Origin: Deltaproteobacteria bacterium
Lineage (GTDB): Bacteria; Desulfobacterota; Syntrophobacteria; BM002
Reading direction: 5' to 3'
Assembly: GCA_017861095.1 (NCBI GenBank)
Contig: JAGFXI010000142.1
Span: forward strand, 1 to 10,551
DNA: 10,551 nucleotides
Both the position numbers and the translations under genes were made by a program. The notes beneath the pieces were generated by a model, which saw only the letters and a list, made by a program, of their open reading frames with translations, was not told where the DNA came from and did not search any database. Below, piece after piece: positions 1 through 5,943 of this stretch (its first letter is position 1; each line of letters opens with the position of its first letter).

Positions 1-860
1 AGATGAGTATATCGCTGGGTGGTGGACAGGCTCGCGTGGCCGAGCATCTCCTGCACGGCACGAAGATCGGCCCCGGCATCGAGAAGATGGGTGGCGAAGG
101 TGTGGCGCAGGCCGTGCGGGCTCACCACTCTCGAGAGCCGGCAATGGCGCACGTAGCGCGTAAGGAGGCGGGCAACACTCCTCTGTGTAAGCCGGCCGCC
201 CCTGCTGTTGAGAAACAGAGCGCCATGCTCCTCCTTCCCGGCGAGAAGCTCTCCTCTTTTCCCGCGGTAAGCGCCGACCGCCTCGAGAGCCTTGCTGCCG
301 ACCGGCACGACCCGCTCCTTGTCGCCCTTGCCGATAACTCTCACGATGCCGAGTTCGGCATCGATGCTGTCGAGGTTCAGCGAAGTGAGCTCGCTGACCC
401 GGAGCCCGCAGGAGTAAAGCACCTCGAGGATGGCGAGATCACGGCAGCCAAGGGCGGAATCCGCGCTCGGGCCGTGCATGAGCCGGAAGGCTTCGTCTAC
501 CGGCAGGATCTCAGGGATCTTTTGTGCCATCTTCGGCGCGGCCACCATCTCCGCCGGGTTCTGATGGATCACCCCTTGCCTCACAAGGTATGCGAAGAAG
601 GAGCGCAGGGCGGAGAGCTTTCGCGCCACCGAACTCTTCGCATTCCGTCGATGGAGCGAGGCGAGGTAGGCGCGAACGTCGAGATAGCTCACCTCGTCAG
701 GCGCCGGCGGTACCGGTTCACCGTCTCCCAGCAGGCCGACCCTCGACCGCATGAAGTCGAGGAACCGGCGCAGGTCGCATTGGTAGTTTCTCACCGTATG
801 GGAGGAGGCGTTCTTCTCCACCTTTAGGTAGAGGAGAAACTGCTCCAGCGCTTGCTCCAC
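1..860 (-). CDS. xerC: Tyrosine recombinase XerC/XerD type, C-terminus cut by window edge
   Basis: Site-specific recombinase of the Xer type, which resolves chromosome dimers at dif by DNA cleavage through a tyrosine. The 286 visible residues hold the N-terminal SAM-like core-binding domain (about 1-90, beginning EQALEQFLLYL) and the catalytic domain (about 118-286). All catalytic residues can be seen: R154 in CGLRVSEL, K178 in GKGDKER, H249 and R252 in HGLRH, H275 in LGHASL and the nucleophile Y284 in RYTH. Xer proteins are usually about 295-300 residues, so only some 10-15 are missing beyond the edge. GTG at 860 is chosen because it gives the usual Xer N-terminus; the frame is open further upstream but has no better start, and the ribosome binding site is weak. 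XerC rather than XerD is a guess: the two cannot be separated safely by eye. In related genomes hslVU often follows xerC, which would lie left of the window. Confidence 0.93.
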   Translation of the reverse strand, partial: MEQALEQFLLYLKVEKNASSHTVRNYQCDLRRFLDFMRSRVGLLGDGEPVPPAPDEVSYLDVRAYLASLHRRNAKSSVARKLSALRSFFAYLVRQGVIHQNPAEMVAAPKMAQKIPEILPVDEAFRLMHGPSADSALGCRDLAILEVLYSCGLRVSELTSLNLDSIDAELGIVRVIGKGDKERVVPVGSKALEAVGAYRGKRGELLAGKEEHGALFLNSRGGRLTQRSVARLLTRYVRHCRLSRVVSPHGLRHTFATHLLDAGADLRAVQEMLGHASLSTTQRYTH

Positions 861-895
861 GTCGTCTATCCCCGGAGAGAGAGATGAAAATATAT

Positions 896-925
896 TTAAT
901 AGCACAGCGCAAAAAAAAGAAGCAA
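896..925 (-). promoter_or_regulatory. Candidate promoter for the xer gene
   Basis: On the minus strand TTGCTT (920-925) and TATTAA (896-901) are spaced 18 bases apart inside an AT-rich stretch that contrasts with the GC-rich surroundings. Transcription would begin near 889, about 30 bases before the GTG start at 860. The match to sigma-70 boxes is 4 of 6 for each, so this is suggestive only. Confidence 0.25.
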
Positions 926-951
926 TGGAAAAGTAGCCGCCAAACTTCTCC

Positions 952-979
952 TTGACTTTCCTTTTTCCGCTGATGTAAC
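952..979 (+). promoter_or_regulatory. Candidate promoter for the EF-G-like operon
   Basis: TTGACT (952-957, 5 of 6 to the -35 consensus) is followed after 16 bases by TGTAAC (974-979, 4 of 6 to the -10 consensus), pointing towards the gene starting at 1105. It would give a leader of about 115 bases. The -10 box overlaps the hairpin at 975-991, so the two readings of this stretch compete. Confidence 0.35.
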
Positions 980-998
980 TTTCGCTGTTACTTTTTTT
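975..998 (+). terminator. Terminator-like hairpin with T tract upstream of the EF-G-like gene
   Basis: GTAAC (975-979) and GTTAC (987-991) form a 5-bp stem with a 7-base loop, followed at once by seven T residues (992-998). The shape is that of an intrinsic terminator on the plus strand, but the stem is short and AT-rich and no plus-strand gene lies to its left. It could stop antisense transcripts out of the divergent region, attenuate the next gene, or mean nothing. Confidence 0.22.
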
Positions 999-1037
999 CT
1001 GAGGAAATCCCGGACGCCACGGCTTCTTAAGGGAGAG

Positions 1038-1086
1038 AGCGGCGCACGAGCCGCTGTAAGCAGGGCGGTATCACCTACGCACCGCC
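1038..1086 (+). other. Two consecutive hairpins in the leader of the EF-G-like gene
   Basis: AGCGGC (1038-1043) pairs with GCCGCT (1050-1055) around a 6-base loop, and GGCGGT (1064-1069) pairs with ACCGCC (1081-1086) around an 11-base loop. Both are perfect 6-bp stems inside the predicted 5' leader, ending 18 bases before the start codon. Neither has a T tract. I recognise no known riboswitch or ribosomal-protein leader in them. Confidence 0.3.
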
Positions 1087-1104
1087 ACCAGTGAGGGAGT
1101 GTCC

Positions 1105-3189
1105 ATGAGCAAAGGGATCGAGAATCTGAGAACCTTGGGTATCATCGCCCACGGAGGCGCAGGAAAAACTAGCCTTGCCGAAGCCATGCTCTTCACCGCC
1201 GGCGTCACGACCCGGCAGGGAAAAACCAACGACGGCACCTCAATCCTCGACTACGAGCCCGAGGAAGTGAGCCGCCAGATCACCATCAGTTCCGCCTTCT
1301 GCTCCCTTCACTGGAAGAACGCCGCGATCACCCTCGTGGACACGCCGGGCGATTTCAACTTCCTGGCCGATACGCGAACCTCCCTCCACGGGGTGGACGG
1401 CGCCCTGGTGGTCATCGACGCCATTGACGGCGTCAAGGTTCAGACCGAGAAGGTCTGGCAGTTCGCCGACGAAATGAGCCTGCCGCGCCTGATTTTCATC
1501 AATAAGATGGACCGGGAGCGGGCCGATTTTCAGAAAGTTGTCGACGATATCAGAGAGACCCTGAGCGACAAGGTGGTGCCGGTGTACCTTCCCATCGGCG
1601 CGGCGGAGACATTCAGCGGTTTGGTGGACGTCCTCGAGCAGAAGGCCTATCAGGTGGAGGCGGACGGGAGCGGCAAGGTCAAGGAGATCCCTGTTTCCGG
1701 TGCCATGAAGGACCTCCTGGAGAGCGCACGAGAGCAGCTCATCGAGCGCATCGCCGAGGCGGACGACCACCTTCTGGAGAAGTACCTCGAAGGCGAGGAG
1801 CTCTCCGCCACGGAGCTCCAGACCGGCCTTCGGAGCGGCTGCCTCGCCGGTGCCATCGTCCCCGTCGCCTGCGGCTCCGCGCTCAGGAACATGGGCGTCC
1901 AGCTGCTCCTCGATCTCATGATGCAGTGTCTCCCAAGCCCTCTGGATCGCGGCGAGAAGGCCGGGGTCAGCCCCAAAGACAAAAAAGAGGAGAACCGCAA
2001 GCCCGACCCCGATGGACCCGTAAGCGCCCAGGTGATCAAGACGGTGAGCGACCCATACGCCGGAAGGCTCAGTATTCTCCGGGTCTTCTCCGGCACCTTG
2101 AAGCCGGACAGCACACTGCTGAACGCCACGAAGAGGGTCAAGGAGCGCTTTGGACCACTGCTTCTCATGCAGGGCAAGAACCAGAAGTCCATCGAGTCGG
2201 CCGGGCCCGGACAGATCGTGGCGGTGGCAAAGCTCAAGGAGACTCTCACCGGCGACACCCTCTGCGACGAGAAGAATCCCATTGTCTACCCGGCGCTTAA
2301 GACCATGGAACCCATCGTGTCCATGGCGGTCCAGCCGAAGGCAAGAGGCGACGAGGAGAAGATCTTCAGCTCTCTCGCCCGCCTCATGGAAGAGGATTCC
2401 ACCCTCAGGGTGCAACGGAACGAGCAGACTAAGGAGACCATCCTTTCCGGCATGGGCGAAATCCACATCGAAGCCAGCATGGAGAAGATGAGGCGTAAGT
2501 TCGGGGTGGAGGTAACCCTGAGCCCGCCCAAGGTGCCTTACCTCGAGACCGTCAAGAAGCCGGTCAAGGGAGTGATCTACCGGCACAAGAAGCAGACGGG
2601 TGGCCGCGGCCAGTTTGCCGAGGTGCACTTCGATATCGCTCCCCAGGAGCGGGGAAAGGGCTACGAGTTCGAGAACGCGCTCGTGGGGATGAACGTGCCG
2701 AGAAACTTCGTTCCGGCGGTCGAGAAGGGAATCGCCGAGGCCATGAACACCGGCGTGCTCGCTGGCTTCCCAGTGGTGGATTTCAAGATCCGGTTCTACG
2801 ACGGCAAGTCCCACGAGGTGGATTCCTCGGAAATGGCCTTCAAGATCGCGGCATCCATGTGCTTCAAAAAGGGCATGGCCGACGCCCAGCCCGTTCTTCT
2901 TGAGCCCATCATGGAGGTGGAGGTGATCGTGCCGGATGAGTTCATGGGCGCCGTGGTGGGCGATCTGAACTCGAGGCGGGGCAAGGTCCTCGGCATGGAC
3001 AGCAAAGGCAAGAACCAGATCGTTAAGGCCCTCGTTCCCATGGTAGAGGTGCTCAAATACGCGCCTGACCTCCGCTCCATGACCGGCGGTCGCGGCATGT
3101 TCACCATGAAACACTCCCACTACGAGGAGGTCCCGGCGCACCTGCAAGAGAGCCTCATCGCCAAGCTACAGCAGAAGAAAGAAGAGTAA
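1105..3189 (+). CDS. Elongation factor G-like GTPase (second EF-G paralogue)
   Basis: Translational GTPase of the EF-G family, 694 residues, full length for the family. The G domain shows a P-loop AHGGAGKTS (15-23), switch I RQIT (57-60), G3 DTPGD (79-83), G4 NKMD (133-136) and G5 CGSA (256-259). Domain II starts near 305, domain III carries SGMGEIHIE, domain IV GGRGQF, and domain V the C-terminal block with FTMKHSHYEEVP. The P-loop differs from the canonical AHIDAGKTT of EF-G1, and G3 has Asp where EF-G1 has the catalytic His of DTPGH. Both point to the EF-G2/EF-G-like group common in deltaproteobacteria rather than the housekeeping translocase; no rpsL, rpsG or tuf lies nearby. Its exact role (translocation, recycling or another ribosome step) cannot be read from sequence. 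ATG at 1105 is preferred over the in-frame GTG at 1099 because GAGGGAG at 1093-1099 sits 5 bases before it. Confidence 0.93.
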   Translation: MSKGIENLRTLGIIAHGGAGKTSLAEAMLFTAGVTTRQGKTNDGTSILDYEPEEVSRQITISSAFCSLHWKNAAITLVDTPGDFNFLADTRTSLHGVDGALVVIDAIDGVKVQTEKVWQFADEMSLPRLIFINKMDRERADFQKVVDDIRETLSDKVVPVYLPIGAAETFSGLVDVLEQKAYQVEADGSGKVKEIPVSGAMKDLLESAREQLIERIAEADDHLLEKYLEGEELSATELQTGLRSGCLAGAIVPVACGSALRNMGVQLLLDLMMQCLPSPLDRGEKAGVSPKDKKEENRKPDPDGPVSAQVIKTVSDPYAGRLSILRVFSGTLKPDSTLLNATKRVKERFGPLLLMQGKNQKSIESAGPGQIVAVAKLKETLTGDTLCDEKNPIVYPALKTMEPIVSMAVQPKARGDEEKIFSSLARLMEEDSTLRVQRNEQTKETILSGMGEIHIEASMEKMRRKFGVEVTLSPPKVPYLETVKKPVKGVIYRHKKQTGGRGQFAEVHFDIAPQERGKGYEFENALVGMNVPRNFVPAVEKGIAEAMNTGVLAGFPVVDFKIRFYDGKSHEVDSSEMAFKIAASMCFKKGMADAQPVLLEPIMEVEVIVPDEFMGAVVGDLNSRRGKVLGMDSKGKNQIVKALVPMVEVLKYAPDLRSMTGGRGMFTMKHSHYEEVPAHLQESLIAKLQQKKEE

Positions 3190-3250
3190 GGGAGGACGTT
3201 GCGAGACGGTGGAGTGTCGGAGTACTCCCTTACCAACTCAGGGTGGACCC

Positions 3251-3601
3251 ATGACGGATCCTGAACAAAAGGGAGCGCCAGGCGAGGAGGAGCGAAGGCA
3301 GAGCAGACAAGTGGAGATCCAAAGCCTGCCTATGGCGGAGAAGATCAAGCTCGCCATGACGGGCGACAAAGAGGCCCGAGGGATTCTCATCAAGGATTCC
3401 AACAAGCAGGTCCAGGACGCGGTCCTCGAGAACCAGCGGCTTACCGATCATGAGATCGTCGCCATCGTGACCTCACGCATCACCAGTGAGGAGATCCTCC
3501 GCAAGGTCGCCGACAACCGAAACTGGGTGAAATACTATCAGGTTCGCCTCGGCCTCGTGGGCAATCCGAAGACGCCGCTTCCCATATCCCTCAAAACGTA
3601 A
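3251..3601 (+). CDS. Conserved small protein of unknown function, probably frameshifted near its C-terminus
   Basis: The reading frame gives 116 residues. After a polar, low-complexity N-terminus (1-24) comes LPMAEKIKLAMTGDKEAR (about 30-47), then helical units containing LIKDSNKQVQDAVLEN and NRNWVKYYQVRLGLVGNPKTPLP, which resemble HEAT-like paired helices. I know this as a conserved deltaproteobacterial protein of unknown function in which NPKTPLP is followed by about 20 more residues and then a conserved segment like VIATAAxRL. Here the frame stops right after NPKTPLPISLKT, while that segment sits immediately downstream in another frame (next entry). A deletion of about 60-65 bases, not divisible by three, explains this. 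ATG at 3251 has AGGGTGG just upstream and is preferred over GTG at 3209. It lies 61 bases after the EF-G-like gene and 85 before mog, so the three are probably co-transcribed. Confidence 0.72.
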   Translation: MTDPEQKGAPGEEERRQSRQVEIQSLPMAEKIKLAMTGDKEARGILIKDSNKQVQDAVLENQRLTDHEIVAIVTSRITSEEILRKVADNRNWVKYYQVRLGLVGNPKTPLPISLKT

Positions 3602-3648
3602 TCGCCACCGCCGCCAACCGCCTCGCCATCAAGAAGGCACAGAAGTGA
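3598..3648 (+). pseudogene. Out-of-frame C-terminal remnant of the preceding gene
   Basis: Reading from GTA at 3598 gives VIATAANRLAIKKAQK and a TGA stop at 3646-3648. This looks like the C-terminal end expected for the protein encoded just upstream, but it sits one frame away and has no start codon of its own. The central helix that should join the two parts is missing. It could reflect a real deletion or an assembly or sequencing error; the sequence alone cannot tell which. Confidence 0.55.
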
Positions 3649-3686
3649 GCTTTTACTCAGGTCGCAGATAACGAAGAGGTTTCGAG

Positions 3687-4181
3687 ATGCGGCGAGCTGC
3701 GGTCTTGACCATCAGCGATCGGGGATCTCGAGGTGAGCGCAAGGACCAGAGCGGGCCGGCGGTCCAAGAGATGCTCAGGAGGGCGGGGTTCTCCATCGCC
3801 TGTTACGAGGTGCTTCCCGATGACCGACAGCTCATCCAGGAGCGTTTGCAGACCCTCGCCGATGACTCCGGCGTGGATCTCATCATCACCACGGGCGGCA
3901 CCGGCCTAACCCCCCGCGACGTGACCCCTGAGGCAACCCTCGCCGTGATCCACCGGGAGATTCCCGGAATAGCCGAGGCGATGAGATCGTCGAGCCTCAC
4001 CAAGACGCCCCACGCCATGCTCTCCCGGGCTGTCGCCGGGACTCGTGGTTGCACCCTCATCATCAATCTACCGGGGAGCCTCCGTGGCGCCCGGGAGAAC
4101 CTCGAGGTGGTGCTCCCCGCCCTGGGTCACGCCTTGGAGAAGATCAAGGGTGATCCGAGTGAGTGCGGAATGCCCTCCTGA
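3687..4181 (+). CDS. mog: MogA/MoaB-family molybdopterin adenylyltransferase
   Basis: 164 residues, a single MoCF-binding (MogA/MoaB) domain of normal length. MogA adenylylates molybdopterin with ATP, the step before molybdate insertion during cytoplasmic Mo/W cofactor synthesis. Visible signatures are the N-terminal strand AVLTISDRGSRGE (5-17), the glycine-rich TTGGTGLTPRDVTPEAT (68-84) that forms the ligand site, PGIAEAMR (93-100), and NLPGSLRGARENLEVVLPAL (127-146) near the end. MogA and MoaB are close homologues, so the choice of mog over moaB is not certain. ATG at 3687 has AAGAGG at 3674-3679, seven bases upstream. It is the last gene of the plus-strand cluster and ends 12 bases before the stop of a convergent gene, leaving no room for a separate terminator. 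No other Mo-cofactor gene is in the window. Confidence 0.88.
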   Translation: MRRAAVLTISDRGSRGERKDQSGPAVQEMLRRAGFSIACYEVLPDDRQLIQERLQTLADDSGVDLIITTGGTGLTPRDVTPEATLAVIHREIPGIAEAMRSSSLTKTPHAMLSRAVAGTRGCTLIINLPGSLRGARENLEVVLPALGHALEKIKGDPSECGMPS

Positions 4182-4193
4182 CACCCACGGACA

Positions 4194-4586
4194 CTAGCTC
4201 GGAAGGAGCTCCTCTTCCGTCTCCGCCGGCGGCGGGGGCGGTTGCTTCCAGACCTTGTCGATCCGTTCCCGGTATTGGAGGTCAAGCTCCTGCGAGAGGG
4301 ACGCAAGATCCTTCCGTTTGCGATCTGCACCTTCGATGAGCGTGAGCAGTTCCCGAATCTCATGCCGCCCTGCCCAGTCGTTCATCCCTTTGCGGTGGAA
4401 GCCGTAGATATGAGCACCGAGGAGCGTAAGACGATTTCTTCGCCCCATGGTCACCCACCAACGGTAGACCGCGAGCATGACCTTGCCGCTCACCTTGTAC
4501 ACCCAGAAAAACAGCGTTAGAAGCCAACGATACAGCAGGCCCCCCAATGAGACGAGCTCACGCCACAGTGTTCCGCCGAGTCCCAT
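4194..4586 (-). CDS. Small membrane-associated protein of unknown function
   Basis: 130 residues; I do not recognise the family. A hydrophobic, aromatic-rich stretch (about 11-46, including YRWLLTLFFWVYKVSGKVMLAVYRWW broken by a few Lys and Arg) suggests one long or two short membrane helices, followed by a basic patch MGRRNR at 47-52. A charged helical segment (about 75-113, possibly coiled coil) precedes a run of five prolines (116-120) and an acidic tail. The positive-inside rule would put the C-terminal two thirds in the cytoplasm. The start is well supported by GGGGAGG about 5 bases before ATG. It is the last gene of the minus-strand operon, 11 bases after the Mut7-C gene, so its expression is probably coupled to that gene. 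Codon use and GC content do not differ visibly from its neighbours. Confidence 0.78.
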   Translation of the reverse strand: MGLGGTLWRELVSLGGLLYRWLLTLFFWVYKVSGKVMLAVYRWWVTMGRRNRLTLLGAHIYGFHRKGMNDWAGRHEIRELLTLIEGADRKRKDLASLSQELDLQYRERIDKVWKQPPPPPAETEEELLPS

Positions 4587-4597
4587 GTTTTCCTCCC

Positions 4598-5110
4598 CTA
4601 TTCCCAGAGGTCTGAAAGGTCCGCTTTGAGGCGATGCCGCATATTCTCAGCGTGACTGCCGGACCAGAATACCCTCCTGCATCCCTGACAGCGTCGAAAC
4701 TCCGCATGGGTCTGCCAGACATAGTCCGGGACATCCCCGCGCACCTCCTCTTTACCCACTATCACCAAGGGCCGGTTACAGCCAAGGCATCGATTCAACA
4801 ACGCCTCGGCTGCGAGGGGCAAGCGAAGCTGACGAACTACCTCCTGAAGCTGCTCCCGGGGGTTGTCGGCCTCGATCACCACAACCCTACCTCGCTTCAG
4901 CCAGGCATGAGCCCTTCTGTTCCTGGTGAGAAGGATTCTTCCTGCGTCGAGCTCCTGGCGGATCACCTCGTCGCCGGCCGACCCAAGATACAGGGTGTCA
5001 TACCCAAGCACTCGCAACCACCGTGCCAGTTTCCCGAGCATGCGGTCGGCGACGAATCGCTCCATGGCGTCATGGGAGGCACGAAAGATTCTGGGATCTT
5101 CGACAGACAT
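4598..5110 (-). CDS. Mut7-C (DUF82) PIN-like RNase-fold protein with zinc ribbon
   Basis: 170 residues. The N-terminal part (about 19-90) starts with FVADRMLGKLARWLRVLGYDTLY and continues to GRILLTRNRR, the hallmark of the Mut7-C RNase domain (Pfam PF01927), a PIN-like fold; D22 is a likely metal ligand. The C-terminal part has C108xxC111 and C141xxC144, a zinc ribbon typical of this family. Family members are predicted nucleases, but a substrate is not established as far as I know. The ATG at 5110 lies 14 bases after the LolB-like stop and has no clear ribosome binding site; Met16, just before the domain, is an alternative start. It sits in the minus-strand operon between the LolB-like gene and the small membrane protein gene. 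Confidence 0.87.
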   Translation of the reverse strand: MSVEDPRIFRASHDAMERFVADRMLGKLARWLRVLGYDTLYLGSAGDEVIRQELDAGRILLTRNRRAHAWLKRGRVVVIEADNPREQLQEVVRQLRLPLAAEALLNRCLGCNRPLVIVGKEEVRGDVPDYVWQTHAEFRRCQGCRRVFWSGSHAENMRHRLKADLSDLWE

Positions 5111-5124
5111 ACATCAAGGGAATG

Positions 5125-5943
5125 TCACTGAGGCAGGACCTCTACTCCCGGCGGCAGCTCCAGATGAAAGACCTCATCGGGCAGCGTGTCGTTGGCGGTA
5201 AAGGTCTGGTACCGAACGGCGAGTTGGAGGCCGGCGGTCTCGATCCTCACCTCTTGCGGATAGGTAAACCCCTCCGCGTTCGTGAACCCGGAAAAGACTG
5301 CATCCAATCTAGATTTTCCCCCCTGAAGCCGCTCGAGCCGGCGTATCGTGGCGGCATCATCTTCGAGCCAAAGGCGCTCGAGTTCGCCACGGGAGGGATC
5401 CTCCAGCTGCAGCAGGTAGGCCCTCTCCTGGACATCCCGAAGAAGCTGAGCCTCTCGATATCTGAACTCCGGCGCACAGCCGGCCAAGAGGAGCATTACC
5501 TCTTCATCACCGAGGGGTATGCTGGAAAAGGCCTGGATGACCCGCCCAAGGGCGAATCCCCGCGAGGCTTGCTGCCCCGGCGCCCACGTTACCACCTCGT
5601 TCCCGTCGCTCACCACGTAGAGGACGGGCTGACCGAAAAAACTCAGCAGCTCGAGCCGGAGACGACGGGGACGTTCTGCAAGGAGAAGCGCTCTGCCGCT
5701 CCATTGCCGGCCTGCTCCCTCCACGCGAATGGTGCCCGCGGCCCGGAAGCTCAAGAGAGAAGCCCGGCGGGCCTCGAGCCGTTCCACCACCGGGGTCACC
5801 GGAAGATCCACAGGCTCCAGAAGCGGAGCCCGCGGGGCACAGCCGTTAGAGGCAAGACTAAGGCCGCCAAGGATGAGGAGGAACGAAAGCCCCTGCCTTG
5901 CGACCGCAAACCAGATGGGTCGACGGCCCGTCACCGAAATCAA
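5125..5943 (-). CDS. LolB-like outer-membrane lipoprotein (LolA/LolB fold, DUF4292-like)
   Basis: 272 residues. A basic N-terminus, a hydrophobic core (FLLILGGLSL, 21-30) and Cys35 in LASNGC form a lipoprotein signal; the lipobox is not ideal (Ser at -3, Asn at -2). The residue after Cys is Ala, not the Asp used in enterobacteria to stay in the inner membrane, so an outer-membrane site is likely. The mature part looks like a LolA/LolB beta-barrel: early RAAGTIRVEG, then RLRLELLSFFGQPVLYVVSDGNEV, like the LolB segment around its PLG loop. At 272 residues it is longer than E. coli LolB (about 207). Translation probably starts at TTG 5943, overlapping the TGA of the TPR gene; GAGGGG lies 8 bases upstream. 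GTG at 5934 is an alternative. TPR-gene/lolB pairing is known in Pseudomonas. LolB proper, a DUF4292 protein or a related lipoprotein of unknown role all remain possible. Confidence 0.75.
   Translation of the reverse strand: MISVTGRRPIWFAVARQGLSFLLILGGLSLASNGCAPRAPLLEPVDLPVTPVVERLEARRASLLSFRAAGTIRVEGAGRQWSGRALLLAERPRRLRLELLSFFGQPVLYVVSDGNEVVTWAPGQQASRGFALGRVIQAFSSIPLGDEEVMLLLAGCAPEFRYREAQLLRDVQERAYLLQLEDPSRGELERLWLEDDAATIRRLERLQGGKSRLDAVFSGFTNAEGFTYPQEVRIETAGLQLAVRYQTFTANDTLPDEVFHLELPPGVEVLPQ

Noticed and set aside
3..827. 274-residue open frame on the plus strand
   Set aside because: Antisense to the Xer recombinase, which has all catalytic residues on the minus strand.
1240..3147. 635-residue open frame on the minus strand
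   Set aside because: Antisense shadow of the EF-G-like gene, whose motifs are unambiguous; the product is His/Leu/Gly-rich without domains, as expected from GC-rich codon bias.
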